A stretch of DNA of 20,441 nucleotides from Flavonifractor avicola (GTDB lineage: Bacteria; Bacillota; Clostridia; Oscillospirales; Oscillospiraceae): assembly GCA_019116915.1 (NCBI GenBank), contig DXAS01000174.1, positions 1 to 20,441 of the forward strand, given 5' to 3'. The translations under genes were made by a program, and so were the position numbers. This document shows positions 14,625 through 20,441 of this stretch, piece after piece (the stretch's first letter is position 1; each line of letters opens with the position of its first letter). The notes beneath the pieces are model-generated. The model saw only the letters and a program-made list of their open reading frames with translations, searched no databases and was not told the origin of the DNA.

Positions 14625-15806
14625 ATGATTTCTTTGACACTGTTGGAGCAGGCCAAGGCCATGGAGCCTCAGCTGCGGGCCATGAAGGACGACCTCCACC
14701 GCCACCCCGAACTGAGCTTTCAGGAGGTGCGCACCACTGGAATTTTAAAAGAAAAACTGACCGCCTTAGGGCTGGAAGTCATCGACCTGGGCATGGACAC
14801 CGGCGTGGTAGCCCTGCTGCGGGGAGCCCACCCCGGTAAGACTGTGGCCCTCCGGGCCGACATTGATGCTATCGCCCAGCAGGAAGCCGCCCACGACGGG
14901 GCCATGTCCCAGTGTAACGGGCTGATGCACGGCTGCGGCCACGATTTCCATACCGTAGGGCTGTATGGCGCAGCCTGCCTGCTGGCCCAGCGCCGGGATC
15001 AGCTGGCGGGCAACGTGGTCTTTCTCTTCCAGCCCGCCGAGGAGGTCACCCAGGGGGCCCAGGCCATGATCGACCACGGGCTGTGGGACAAGCTGCCCGC
15101 CAAGCCTGACTGCCTCTTCGGCCTGCACAACCGGCCTGAGCTGCCCGCCGGACAGATCGCCGTGATGGAAGGGCCGGTGATGTCGGGCAAGAGCCACTTT
15201 GTTATCACCCTCCATGGTATCTCCGGCCACGGCGGCTCCCCCCACAAATGTACCGACGTGATCGTAGCCGGTGCGGCGGTGGTCAACGCCCTTCAAACGG
15301 TGGTGAGCCGCAACACCGATCCCCTGGAAAGCCTGGTGTGCTCCGTGCTGTCTATCCACGCCGGCACCCCGGACAATTTCGTCCCCGACGTGCTCACCAT
15401 GACAGGAAGCATCCGGGCCCACGGAACCGCCGCCCACCGCCATGCCGAGGAGCGGCTGCGTGAGCTGACTCTGGGAGTATCGGCCGCCTACGGGTGCACC
15501 GCCGAGGTGGAGTTCCACCCCGGTGTGCCCGCCACTGTCAACTCCCCCGCCATGACCGCTCTGGCCAGAAAGGCGGCTCTGGCTCTGGTGGATGAGGCTC
15601 ATGTGGTCTCCCCTGCCCCCGACATGGGTTCGGAGGACTTCGCCGTCTTTGGGCAGGATGTGCCCGCCTTTTTCTATTGGCTGGGCTCCGGCTTCCCCGG
15701 CCAGTTTAATCCCTGCTGGCACAACGAGCACTTCCGCACCGATGACGGCGCCCTGCCTCTGGCCGCCGCCCTGTTGGCCCAGTCTGCCCTGGTAGGATTG
15801 GAATAA
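14625..15806 (+). CDS. M20 family metallopeptidase / amidohydrolase
   Basis: A 393-residue M20D amidohydrolase, of usual length, related to hippurate hydrolases, IAA-amino acid hydrolases and N-acetyl-diaminopimelate deacetylases. It cleaves an N-acyl amide from an amino acid in the cytoplasm using a metal pair. Metal and catalytic residues are visible: MHGCGHDFH with Cys104, His106 and Asp107, the QPAEE pair (Glu139, Glu140), GLHNRP with His168, and a late His in CWHNEHF. The dimerisation domain (about 185-300) contains SGHGGSPHK. GSEDF occurs near the C-terminal part. GGAAAGG lies just before the ATG with short spacing. A later ATG at residue 13 is possible but would lose conserved N-terminal helix. 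The exact substrate cannot be told. Confidence 0.92.
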   Translation: MISLTLLEQAKAMEPQLRAMKDDLHRHPELSFQEVRTTGILKEKLTALGLEVIDLGMDTGVVALLRGAHPGKTVALRADIDAIAQQEAAHDGAMSQCNGLMHGCGHDFHTVGLYGAACLLAQRRDQLAGNVVFLFQPAEEVTQGAQAMIDHGLWDKLPAKPDCLFGLHNRPELPAGQIAVMEGPVMSGKSHFVITLHGISGHGGSPHKCTDVIVAGAAVVNALQTVVSRNTDPLESLVCSVLSIHAGTPDNFVPDVLTMTGSIRAHGTAAHRHAEERLRELTLGVSAAYGCTAEVEFHPGVPATVNSPAMTALARKAALALVDEAHVVSPAPDMGSEDFAVFGQDVPAFFYWLGSGFPGQFNPCWHNEHFRTDDGALPLAAALLAQSALVGLE

Positions 15807-15812
15807 AAAGAA

Positions 15813-15843
15813 CAGCACGCCCTCCCATGTGGGGGGCGTGCTG
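15813..15843. terminator. Bidirectional terminator between convergent genes
   Basis: CAGCACGCCCTCC (15813-15825) pairs with GGGGGGCGTGCTG (15831-15843) with one wobble. TTTTT follows on the plus strand and TTCTTTTT on the minus strand. It can serve both the amidohydrolase gene and the cysteine-rich peptide gene. Confidence 0.88.
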
Positions 15844-15862
15844 CTTTTTCTCTATATGTACT

Positions 15863-16057
15863 TCAACGGGCCATATACACCGCGCCAATAGCCTTGAATT
15901 GCCGTGCCACCGCACCGCACAGCTCGTTATAATACTTGAGATAGTCCTTTTTTGCCTGGCGCTCCCGGCTCTTCTGCTGTTGAAAATTCGCCCACTGGGC
16001 ACAGCTTTTGTGACAGCCTTCGCAGTAACTGGAACAGGTCTGTTGACACGGAATCAT
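15863..16057 (-). CDS. Cysteine-rich 64-residue protein, function unknown
   Basis: A small protein with Cys at 4, 8, 12, 15, 19 and 47. The N-terminal spacing is C-x3-C-x3-C-x2-C-x3-C, which suggests a compact metal or disulphide site. It is followed by a basic, helical middle (about 25-46) and a hydrophobic tail. It is likely real. The ATG has AAAGGGG about 9 bases upstream, a promoter lies at 16134-16162, and a strong terminator follows the stop. The composition is coherent, with no signal peptide or membrane helix. I do not recognise a named family. The N-terminal cysteines could bind zinc or an iron-sulphur centre, but this is only inference from spacing. A palindrome shared with two other promoters abuts its -35 box. 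Confidence 0.75.
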   Translation of the reverse strand: MIPCQQTCSSYCEGCHKSCAQWANFQQQKSRERQAKKDYLKYYNELCGAVARQFKAIGAVYMAR

Positions 16058-16133
16058 AGCGGAAACCCCTTTCTGCTCTGTCCGGGTGCTTGCCCCGGCG
16101 GTTCCGGCTTGTCTGAAAACATCCGGTGTCTCT

Positions 16134-16162
16134 ATTGTACTTGGCCTGCCTCGCGCTTTCCA
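16134..16162 (-). promoter_or_regulatory. Probable promoter of the cysteine-rich protein gene
   Basis: On the minus strand, -10 TACAAT (16134-16139) and a weak -35 TGGAAA (16157-16162) are 17 bases apart. Transcription would start near 16127, with a leader of about 70 bases. Confidence 0.5.
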
Positions 16163-16176
16163 TCACCTTTTGGTAA
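16163..16176. promoter_or_regulatory. Operator-like palindrome TCACCTTTTGGTAA (copy 3)
   Basis: It differs from the TTACCNTTTGGTAA form at 765-778 and 8293-8306 by a single arm base. It abuts the -35 of the cysteine-rich gene promoter on the upstream side, the same geometry as copy 2. Confidence 0.45.
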
Positions 16177-16205
16177 AAGACTGTAAAGTTTCTTCTGACT
16201 TCCAA

Positions 16206-16234
16206 AAAGGCTCCCGGCAGCGCCGGGAGCCTTT
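16206..16234 (-). terminator. Rho-independent terminator of the GHL10-SLH gene
   Basis: A perfect 13-bp stem (16206-16218 with 16222-16234) closes a 3-base loop. On the minus strand it ends in TTTTT. It lies 6 bases after the stop codon of the gene at 16241-18088. Confidence 0.88.
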
Positions 16235-16240
16235 CCTGTT

Positions 16241-18088
16241 TTACAGCCAGGTCTCCCCCTGGCTGTGCTTTTCATAGTCGTGGGTCACCGAGGCCTCCAG
16301 AATCTCATGGTAGGCCCAGTGGTCCACGCGCACATCGGTGAAGGGGGCCGCTATGTCCCGCTCACCCGCCTGCCGGTCCATGGCACGGTTGAGGATCTTT
16401 ACTGCCTCCGCTCTTGTCACATTGCGGCCCGGCTGGAAGGTACCATCGGTGCCGCCGGAGATCCACCCCTGGGCAGCGGCAAAAGCGATCTCCCGAGCCG
16501 CCCAATAGCTGGCCGGCACATCGGGAAAGGCGTGGCTGCCGCCAGTAACAGCAAAGAATCCGCACACCATCTTCACCAGCTCCGCCCGGCGGACTGGTTG
16601 GGTGGGGCGGAAGGTTCCGTCCTCATAGCCCTGGACAATGCCGTATTTCCGGGCAAAATGGACATAGGAGCTGTACCAGTCCCCCAGACTCACGTCGGAA
16701 AAGCCGCCGGTGCCCTCCTCATAACTGTAAAGTGGTTTCCCATTACGATCCACCGCCAGCCGGGTCAGCATCGTCACCGCCTCTCCCCGGGTCAGAGAGC
16801 TGTCCGGGTGGAACTGTCCATTGCTGCCCTGTACATAGGCCATATGGTCCGCCGTATTTAGAGCTGCTTCCAGCTGAGGCGCATAAAATTCCTTATAAAG
16901 CTTCTGCAATTCCCCATTCTGCGCCAAAAACTGATATCGGAAGTGAACTTCACCATCCACCTGGGCAATGGTCTCGTTGAGCTCCAGCTGCTGCCGGATG
17001 GCCTCCACACCGTACCAGGGACTGCTGGGATCAGTGTTGCCCGCCTGGTAGTCGCCCATACCAATGTAAAGGGAAACATCTGTACCCCTTACTGTGTCTG
17101 CCCACCACTTGACGATGGTCTCATAGTCCATACTTTTATGACCGATATACCAGTAGACCTGGGGGCAGATGTAGTCAATCCACTCCTCCTGCACCCACTT
17201 CCGGCTGTCGGCGTAGGAGGCATAGTAGCTCTCAAAGCCGCCGGTGGTATTGGAGCCCTGGGACTGGCTGCTCTTGTCGGCCCACACGCCGGAGGGGCTG
17301 ATGCCGTAAGACAAATCGGGATCAATGGCGTGGAGCCGCTCCCCCATCTCCTTCACCAGCTGGTTCACATTGTCCCGACGCCAATCCCCAATGTCGGAGA
17401 AGCCGCTGCCGTACTGGGCATAGGTGTCGGCGTCGTCAAAGTTTGCGCCGGGATAGAAGTAGTCGTCCATGTGGATGCCGTCGATGTCGTAATTACGGGC
17501 CAACTCCTCGGCGCTCTGAATGATGTACTCCCGCACCTCCGGCAGACCGGGATCAAAATAGTATTTGCCGTCGTACTCCACCACCCAGTCCGGGTGGACC
17601 TTGGCCGGATGGTCGGCAGTCAGGCTGTCGTACTCGGACTGGCCTCCCTTAGTCACTCGGAATGGGTTGATCCAGGCATGAAGCTCCAGCCCCATCTCAT
17701 GGGCTTTCTCCACCCAGTAGGCCAGGGGATCAAAGCCATCTGCCGGGGCCTGACCCTGTCGGCCCGTCAGATCGGCGCTCCAGGGATAGTAACTGGAGGG
17801 ATAGAGGGCGTCGGCGGAGGGCCGCACCTGTAAGATCACGGCGGTCATGCCCATATCGGCGCAGGTCTGCAAGATCTTGTCCGCGTCCGCCTTCAGCACC
17901 GCCGGGTCGGTGGTGGCCTTGCTGGGATAGTCCAGCCGGTACACCGTGCTCACCCACACCGCCCGGAATTGGTCGGGATTCTTTACTTCATTCTTCCCGG
18001 CGCTGGTCTGGGTACGGATGGCCATGCCTGCCAATGCCAGGGCGCACACCAGCACAATGGCCACCACAAATTTCCATACTCTTGTCAT
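16241..18088 (-). CDS. Secreted GHL10-type glycoside hydrolase-like protein with three SLH repeats
   Basis: A 615-residue surface protein. Residues 1-28 are a signal peptide or membrane anchor (VVAIVLVCALALAGMAI). Residues of about 40-400 form a GHL10 (DUF187/PF02638) barrel: FRAVWVSTVYRLDYPSK at the start, GLELHAWINPFRV near 133-144, DIDGIHMDDYFYP (201-213) with paired aspartates, and IDYICPQVYWY near 304-314. The C-terminal part carries three S-layer-homology repeats, near 411-445, 462-515 and 520-575, with TRGEAV, RRAELV and TRAEAV motifs. A fourth start, FTDVRVDHWAYHEI (583-596), is cut short. SLH repeats normally bind pyruvylated secondary wall polymer, so the enzyme should sit on the cell wall and act on a glycan. 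The glycan is unknown. AAGGAG lies 6 bases before the ATG. Confidence 0.9.
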   Translation of the reverse strand: MTRVWKFVVAIVLVCALALAGMAIRTQTSAGKNEVKNPDQFRAVWVSTVYRLDYPSKATTDPAVLKADADKILQTCADMGMTAVILQVRPSADALYPSSYYPWSADLTGRQGQAPADGFDPLAYWVEKAHEMGLELHAWINPFRVTKGGQSEYDSLTADHPAKVHPDWVVEYDGKYYFDPGLPEVREYIIQSAEELARNYDIDGIHMDDYFYPGANFDDADTYAQYGSGFSDIGDWRRDNVNQLVKEMGERLHAIDPDLSYGISPSGVWADKSSQSQGSNTTGGFESYYASYADSRKWVQEEWIDYICPQVYWYIGHKSMDYETIVKWWADTVRGTDVSLYIGMGDYQAGNTDPSSPWYGVEAIRQQLELNETIAQVDGEVHFRYQFLAQNGELQKLYKEFYAPQLEAALNTADHMAYVQGSNGQFHPDSSLTRGEAVTMLTRLAVDRNGKPLYSYEEGTGGFSDVSLGDWYSSYVHFARKYGIVQGYEDGTFRPTQPVRRAELVKMVCGFFAVTGGSHAFPDVPASYWAAREIAFAAAQGWISGGTDGTFQPGRNVTRAEAVKILNRAMDRQAGERDIAAPFTDVRVDHWAYHEILEASVTHDYEKHSQGETWL

Positions 18089-18123
18089 GGGATTCTCCTT
18101 GCTTTGGTTCTGAGGACGGCGGG

Positions 18124-19911
18124 CTACTTCTCCTGGGCGGCAATCCGCTCCGCCAAGTCATTGAGATAGACCCAGCGCTCCATCTTCTCCTCCAGGGCGG
18201 CCTCCAGCTGGCTCTGCTTCTCCTGGATCTCCTGGAGGGCCACATAGTCGGTGGCCTTGGCAGCCTGCTCCGCCTGGACCTGGGCAATCTGCTTCTCCAG
18301 AGCGGCGATGTCGTCGTCGATGGTCTCAAACTCCCGCTGCTCCTTGTAGCTGAACTTCAGCTTCTTGGGAGAGGAAGTACGCTCCTTCCCCTTGTCAGAG
18401 GCAGGCATCTTGGGGGCTTTGGCCTTCTCCTCCGCCCGCTTGGCGTCCAGATACTCGGTATATCCGCCGGGATAGGCCCGCACAGAGCCATCCCCCTCTA
18501 CGGCAAACACCCGCCGCACCACCCGGTCCAGGAAGTAGCGGTCGTGGGATACGGCAATCACCGCGCCGGGGAAGGTGTCCAGATAGTCCTCCAGAATGGA
18601 CAGGGTCTGAATATCCAGGTCGTTGGTGGGCTCATCCAGCAGCAGCACATTGGGAGCGGCCGCCAGCACTGAGAGCAGATAGAGCCGCCGCTTCTCCCCG
18701 CCGGACAGCTTGCAGATGGGGGACCACTGGACCTCCACCGGGAAAAGGAACTGCTCCAGCAGCTGGGAGGCGGTGAGCATTCCCTCTGCCGTCTCAATGT
18801 TATTGCCAATCTCCTTCACATAGTCGATGACCCGGATATCCCCGTCCATGTCGGGCACTTCCTGGCGGAAGTAGCCGAAGCGGACCGTCTCGCCCACCTC
18901 CACGGTACCAGAATCGGGAGCCAGAGTCCCCGCCATCAGGTTGAGCAGGGTGGATTTTCCGCTGCCATTGGAGCCCACGATGCCGATACGGTCATCCCGC
19001 AGCAGCATACAGTCAAAGTCCCGGACCACGGTCCGGTCCCCGAAGGCCTTGGTGACCCCCGCAAGCTCCACTGTCTTTTTCCCTAGACGGCTGGCACGGG
19101 CGGACAGTTCCAAGGTACTTTTTTCCGTGGGGCCGGTCTGGGCCTTCAGGGCCTCGTACCGCTCAAGCCGCTCCCGGCTCTTGGTACCCCGGGCAGTGGG
19201 GCCCTGCATCACCCACTGGTACTCCCGTCGGAGGATGGCCTGGCGCTTGCGCTCACTGGCCTTTTCACGTTCCAGCCGGGCCGCCTTCCGCTCCAGATAT
19301 TTGTCATAGTTACCCTCATAGGTGTAGAGCTTGCCGCCCTCCACCTCCACCATTTTCGTGACGATGCGCTCCAGAAAATACCGGTCGTGGGTGACCATCA
19401 CCAGAGCGCCCTTCCAGCCTCTCAAATAGTCCTCCAGCCAGCCAACCATCCGGTCGTCCAGATGGTTGGTGGGTTCGTCCAGCAACAGCACATCGCAGGG
19501 CCGGGCCAGCACCGCCGCCAGGGCCACCCGGCGGCGCTCTCCGCCGGACAGTTCCTCCATCTTCTGGTCGAACCGGGGTACCCCCAGCTGGTTTAGAATG
19601 GTCTTGGCCTCATATTCCGCCAGGGCGCGATCGTCCCCGTCCAGCCCCAGCAGCACCTGCTCCAGCACGGTATGTTCCCCGGGAAATACCGGGTTCTGAG
19701 GCAGGTAGGCCAGGCGCACATTGGGGTCGGGACGAACGGTACCTCCGTCCGGCTCCTCCGCCCCGGCCAACAGCCGCAGCAGGGTGGATTTTCCGCATCC
19801 GTTGACGCCGATGATACCCACCTTGTCCCCCGGCTCCACATAAAACGAGACAGAGTCCAGCAGACTCCGTGTCCCGTAGGTCTTAGTCAGTTGTTCCGCC
19901 GATAACAGCAT
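18124..19911 (-). CDS. ABC-F family ATP-binding protein (Uup type)
   Basis: A 595-residue soluble protein with two ATPase domains and no membrane part. Domain 1 has Walker A GVNGCGKST (35-43), signature LSGGERRR (121-128) and LLLDEPTNHLD. Domain 2 has GSNGSGKST (313-321), LSGGEKRR (402-409) and LLLDEPTNDLD. The linker (about 205-260) includes WVMQGPTARGTKSRERLERYEAL, like Uup, and the C-terminus (about 518-595) is a predicted coiled coil that in Uup binds DNA. ABC-F proteins act on ribosomes or nucleic acid rather than as transporters. The start is the ATG at 19911, after a GAGGGAAC site. The longer in-frame reading to 19995 covers the divergent promoter region and is rejected. The GHL10 gene follows 35 bases downstream on the same strand. 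Confidence 0.92.
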   Translation of the reverse strand: MLLSAEQLTKTYGTRSLLDSVSFYVEPGDKVGIIGVNGCGKSTLLRLLAGAEEPDGGTVRPDPNVRLAYLPQNPVFPGEHTVLEQVLLGLDGDDRALAEYEAKTILNQLGVPRFDQKMEELSGGERRRVALAAVLARPCDVLLLDEPTNHLDDRMVGWLEDYLRGWKGALVMVTHDRYFLERIVTKMVEVEGGKLYTYEGNYDKYLERKAARLEREKASERKRQAILRREYQWVMQGPTARGTKSRERLERYEALKAQTGPTEKSTLELSARASRLGKKTVELAGVTKAFGDRTVVRDFDCMLLRDDRIGIVGSNGSGKSTLLNLMAGTLAPDSGTVEVGETVRFGYFRQEVPDMDGDIRVIDYVKEIGNNIETAEGMLTASQLLEQFLFPVEVQWSPICKLSGGEKRRLYLLSVLAAAPNVLLLDEPTNDLDIQTLSILEDYLDTFPGAVIAVSHDRYFLDRVVRRVFAVEGDGSVRAYPGGYTEYLDAKRAEEKAKAPKMPASDKGKERTSSPKKLKFSYKEQREFETIDDDIAALEKQIAQVQAEQAAKATDYVALQEIQEKQSQLEAALEEKMERWVYLNDLAERIAAQEK

Positions 19912-19942
19912 ATTGTTCCCTCGCTTTGTCGATATCCCGTAT

Positions 19943-19948
19943 AGTATA
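19943..19948 (-). promoter_or_regulatory. Possible -10 box for the ABC-F gene
   Basis: TATACT on the minus strand lies about 32 bases before the ATG. No good -35 lies 16-18 bases upstream, where the sequence is T-rich. This is weak evidence. Confidence 0.3.
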
Positions 19949-19984
19949 GCGGAAATGGCTGAAAAAGAAAAGGCCTCATAGTAC

Positions 19985-20013
19985 TTGACAGGCAACCGTA
20001 TTACTCATATAAT
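19985..20013 (+). promoter_or_regulatory. Consensus sigma-A promoter of the GntR regulator gene
   Basis: TTGACA (19985-19990) and TATAAT (20008-20013) are both perfect and exactly 17 bases apart, the strongest promoter in the window. An inverted repeat, GTATTA-N6-TAATAC (19998-20015), covers the -10, so a repressor is expected. Confidence 0.88.
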
Positions 20014-20050
20014 ACAGTTAGAAAGTGTACTAGTTCAGTAATACAGTTAG
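20010..20050. promoter_or_regulatory. Repeated operator-like sequence in the GntR gene leader
   Basis: The 12-base word TAATACAGTTAG occurs at 20010-20021 and again at 20039-20050. Between the copies, TACT-N5-AGTA (20028-20040) makes a further inverted repeat. Its sequence is of the type seen at YtrA-family operators. Autorepression by the encoded regulator is the likely role, as the second copy reaches the ribosome binding site. Confidence 0.5.
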
Positions 20051-20058
20051 GAGGTGGT

Positions 20059-20441
20059 ATGGCCATGTGTGACTTTGGCGGCTTCGTCCCGGCGGACGGT
20101 CTGCCCATCTATCTGCAGATCGTCCGCTATGTGGAGCGGGGCGTGGCGGCGGGCACCATTGCCGACGGCGAGGAACTGCCCTCCCGCCGGGTGCTGTCGG
20201 CCCAGCTGGGTGTCAACCCCAACACAGTGCAGAAGGCCTACCGCCTGTTGGAGGAGGAGGGGCTCATCACCTCCCGCTCGGGGGCCAAAAGTGAAGTGTG
20301 CGCCCCGCCGGACCGGGCGGAGGCTCTCAGGGCCAAACTGTTGGAGCAGGAGATCGCCGGTTTTGTCCGCTCTCTGCGGCAGTCCGGGCTGGAGAAAGAG
20401 GCCGCTCTGGAGCTGATCGACCGGCTGTGGGACCGAAAGGA
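20059..20441 (+). CDS. GntR family transcriptional regulator, YtrA subfamily (cut by window end)
   Basis: At least 127 residues, open to the window edge. The winged helix is clear at about 14-80: LPIYLQIVRYVERGVAAGTI, then ELPSRRVLSAQLGVNPNTVQKAYRLLEEEGLI, the GntR fold with its recognition helix. The following 50 residues are helical. YtrA-type proteins have no large ligand domain and are about 120-130 residues long, so only a few residues are probably missing. The ATG at 20059 has AGGAGG 4 bases upstream; the ATG at 20065 is also possible with 10-base spacing. YtrA regulators usually control an ABC transporter encoded next door, so such genes are expected beyond the right edge. Confidence 0.85.
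   Translation, partial: MAMCDFGGFVPADGLPIYLQIVRYVERGVAAGTIADGEELPSRRVLSAQLGVNPNTVQKAYRLLEEEGLITSRSGAKSEVCAPPDRAEALRAKLLEQEIAGFVRSLRQSGLEKEAALELIDRLWDRK

Overview
The window looks like chromosomal DNA of a GC-rich, anaerobic, Gram-positive gut bacterium of the Clostridia, most like Oscillospiraceae (Flavonifractor/Lawsonibacter-type). This is inferred from strong AGGAGG-type ribosome binding sites, near-consensus sigma-A promoters, a YlmC/YmxH-type PRC-barrel protein, an S-layer-homology protein, a YtrA-type GntR regulator and high-GC coding sequence. No tRNA, rRNA, CRISPR array or phage structural gene was seen.

Layout. The left edge (1-120) is the C-terminal tail of what is probably a large serine recombinase, so a mobile element may end just here. 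A minus-strand block follows: a winged-helix regulator (150-704), a K+/Na+:H+ antiporter with RCK_C domains (818-2428), two oligopeptide-type ABC permeases and their lipoprotein binding protein (2514-6018, with no ATPase genes), glmS (6037-7869) and a small PRC-barrel protein (7968-8237). Reading right from about 8.3 kb are an auxin-efflux-carrier-family transporter (8369-9316) and a MATE exporter plus patatin-like lipase operon (9716-11940). Between these lies a roughly 250-bp element built almost entirely of abutting hairpins. From 11986 to 14448 on the minus strand are an anti-sigma/ECF sigma pair and a second MATE exporter. An M20 amidohydrolase (14625-15806, plus) converges on a 64-residue cysteine-rich protein (minus). 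The right end has a GHL10-type hydrolase with three SLH repeats and an ABC-F ATPase (Uup type), both minus, and a divergent YtrA-type GntR regulator cut by the window end.

How it fits together. Most genes serve the cell envelope: transport, export, amino-sugar precursor synthesis, cell-surface hydrolysis and envelope-stress-type sigma control. Two signals are not explained by ordinary genes. The first is the hairpin element at 9408-9660. It is flanked by a 9-bp direct repeat that duplicates the -10 region of the MATE/patatin promoter, so it looks like a non-coding insertion now transcribed as a structured leader. The second is a 14-bp palindrome, TTACCNTTTGGTAA (one copy with one mismatch), found at three separate promoters: the regulator gene at 150-704, the AEC transporter and the cysteine-rich peptide. 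It may mark a small regulon.
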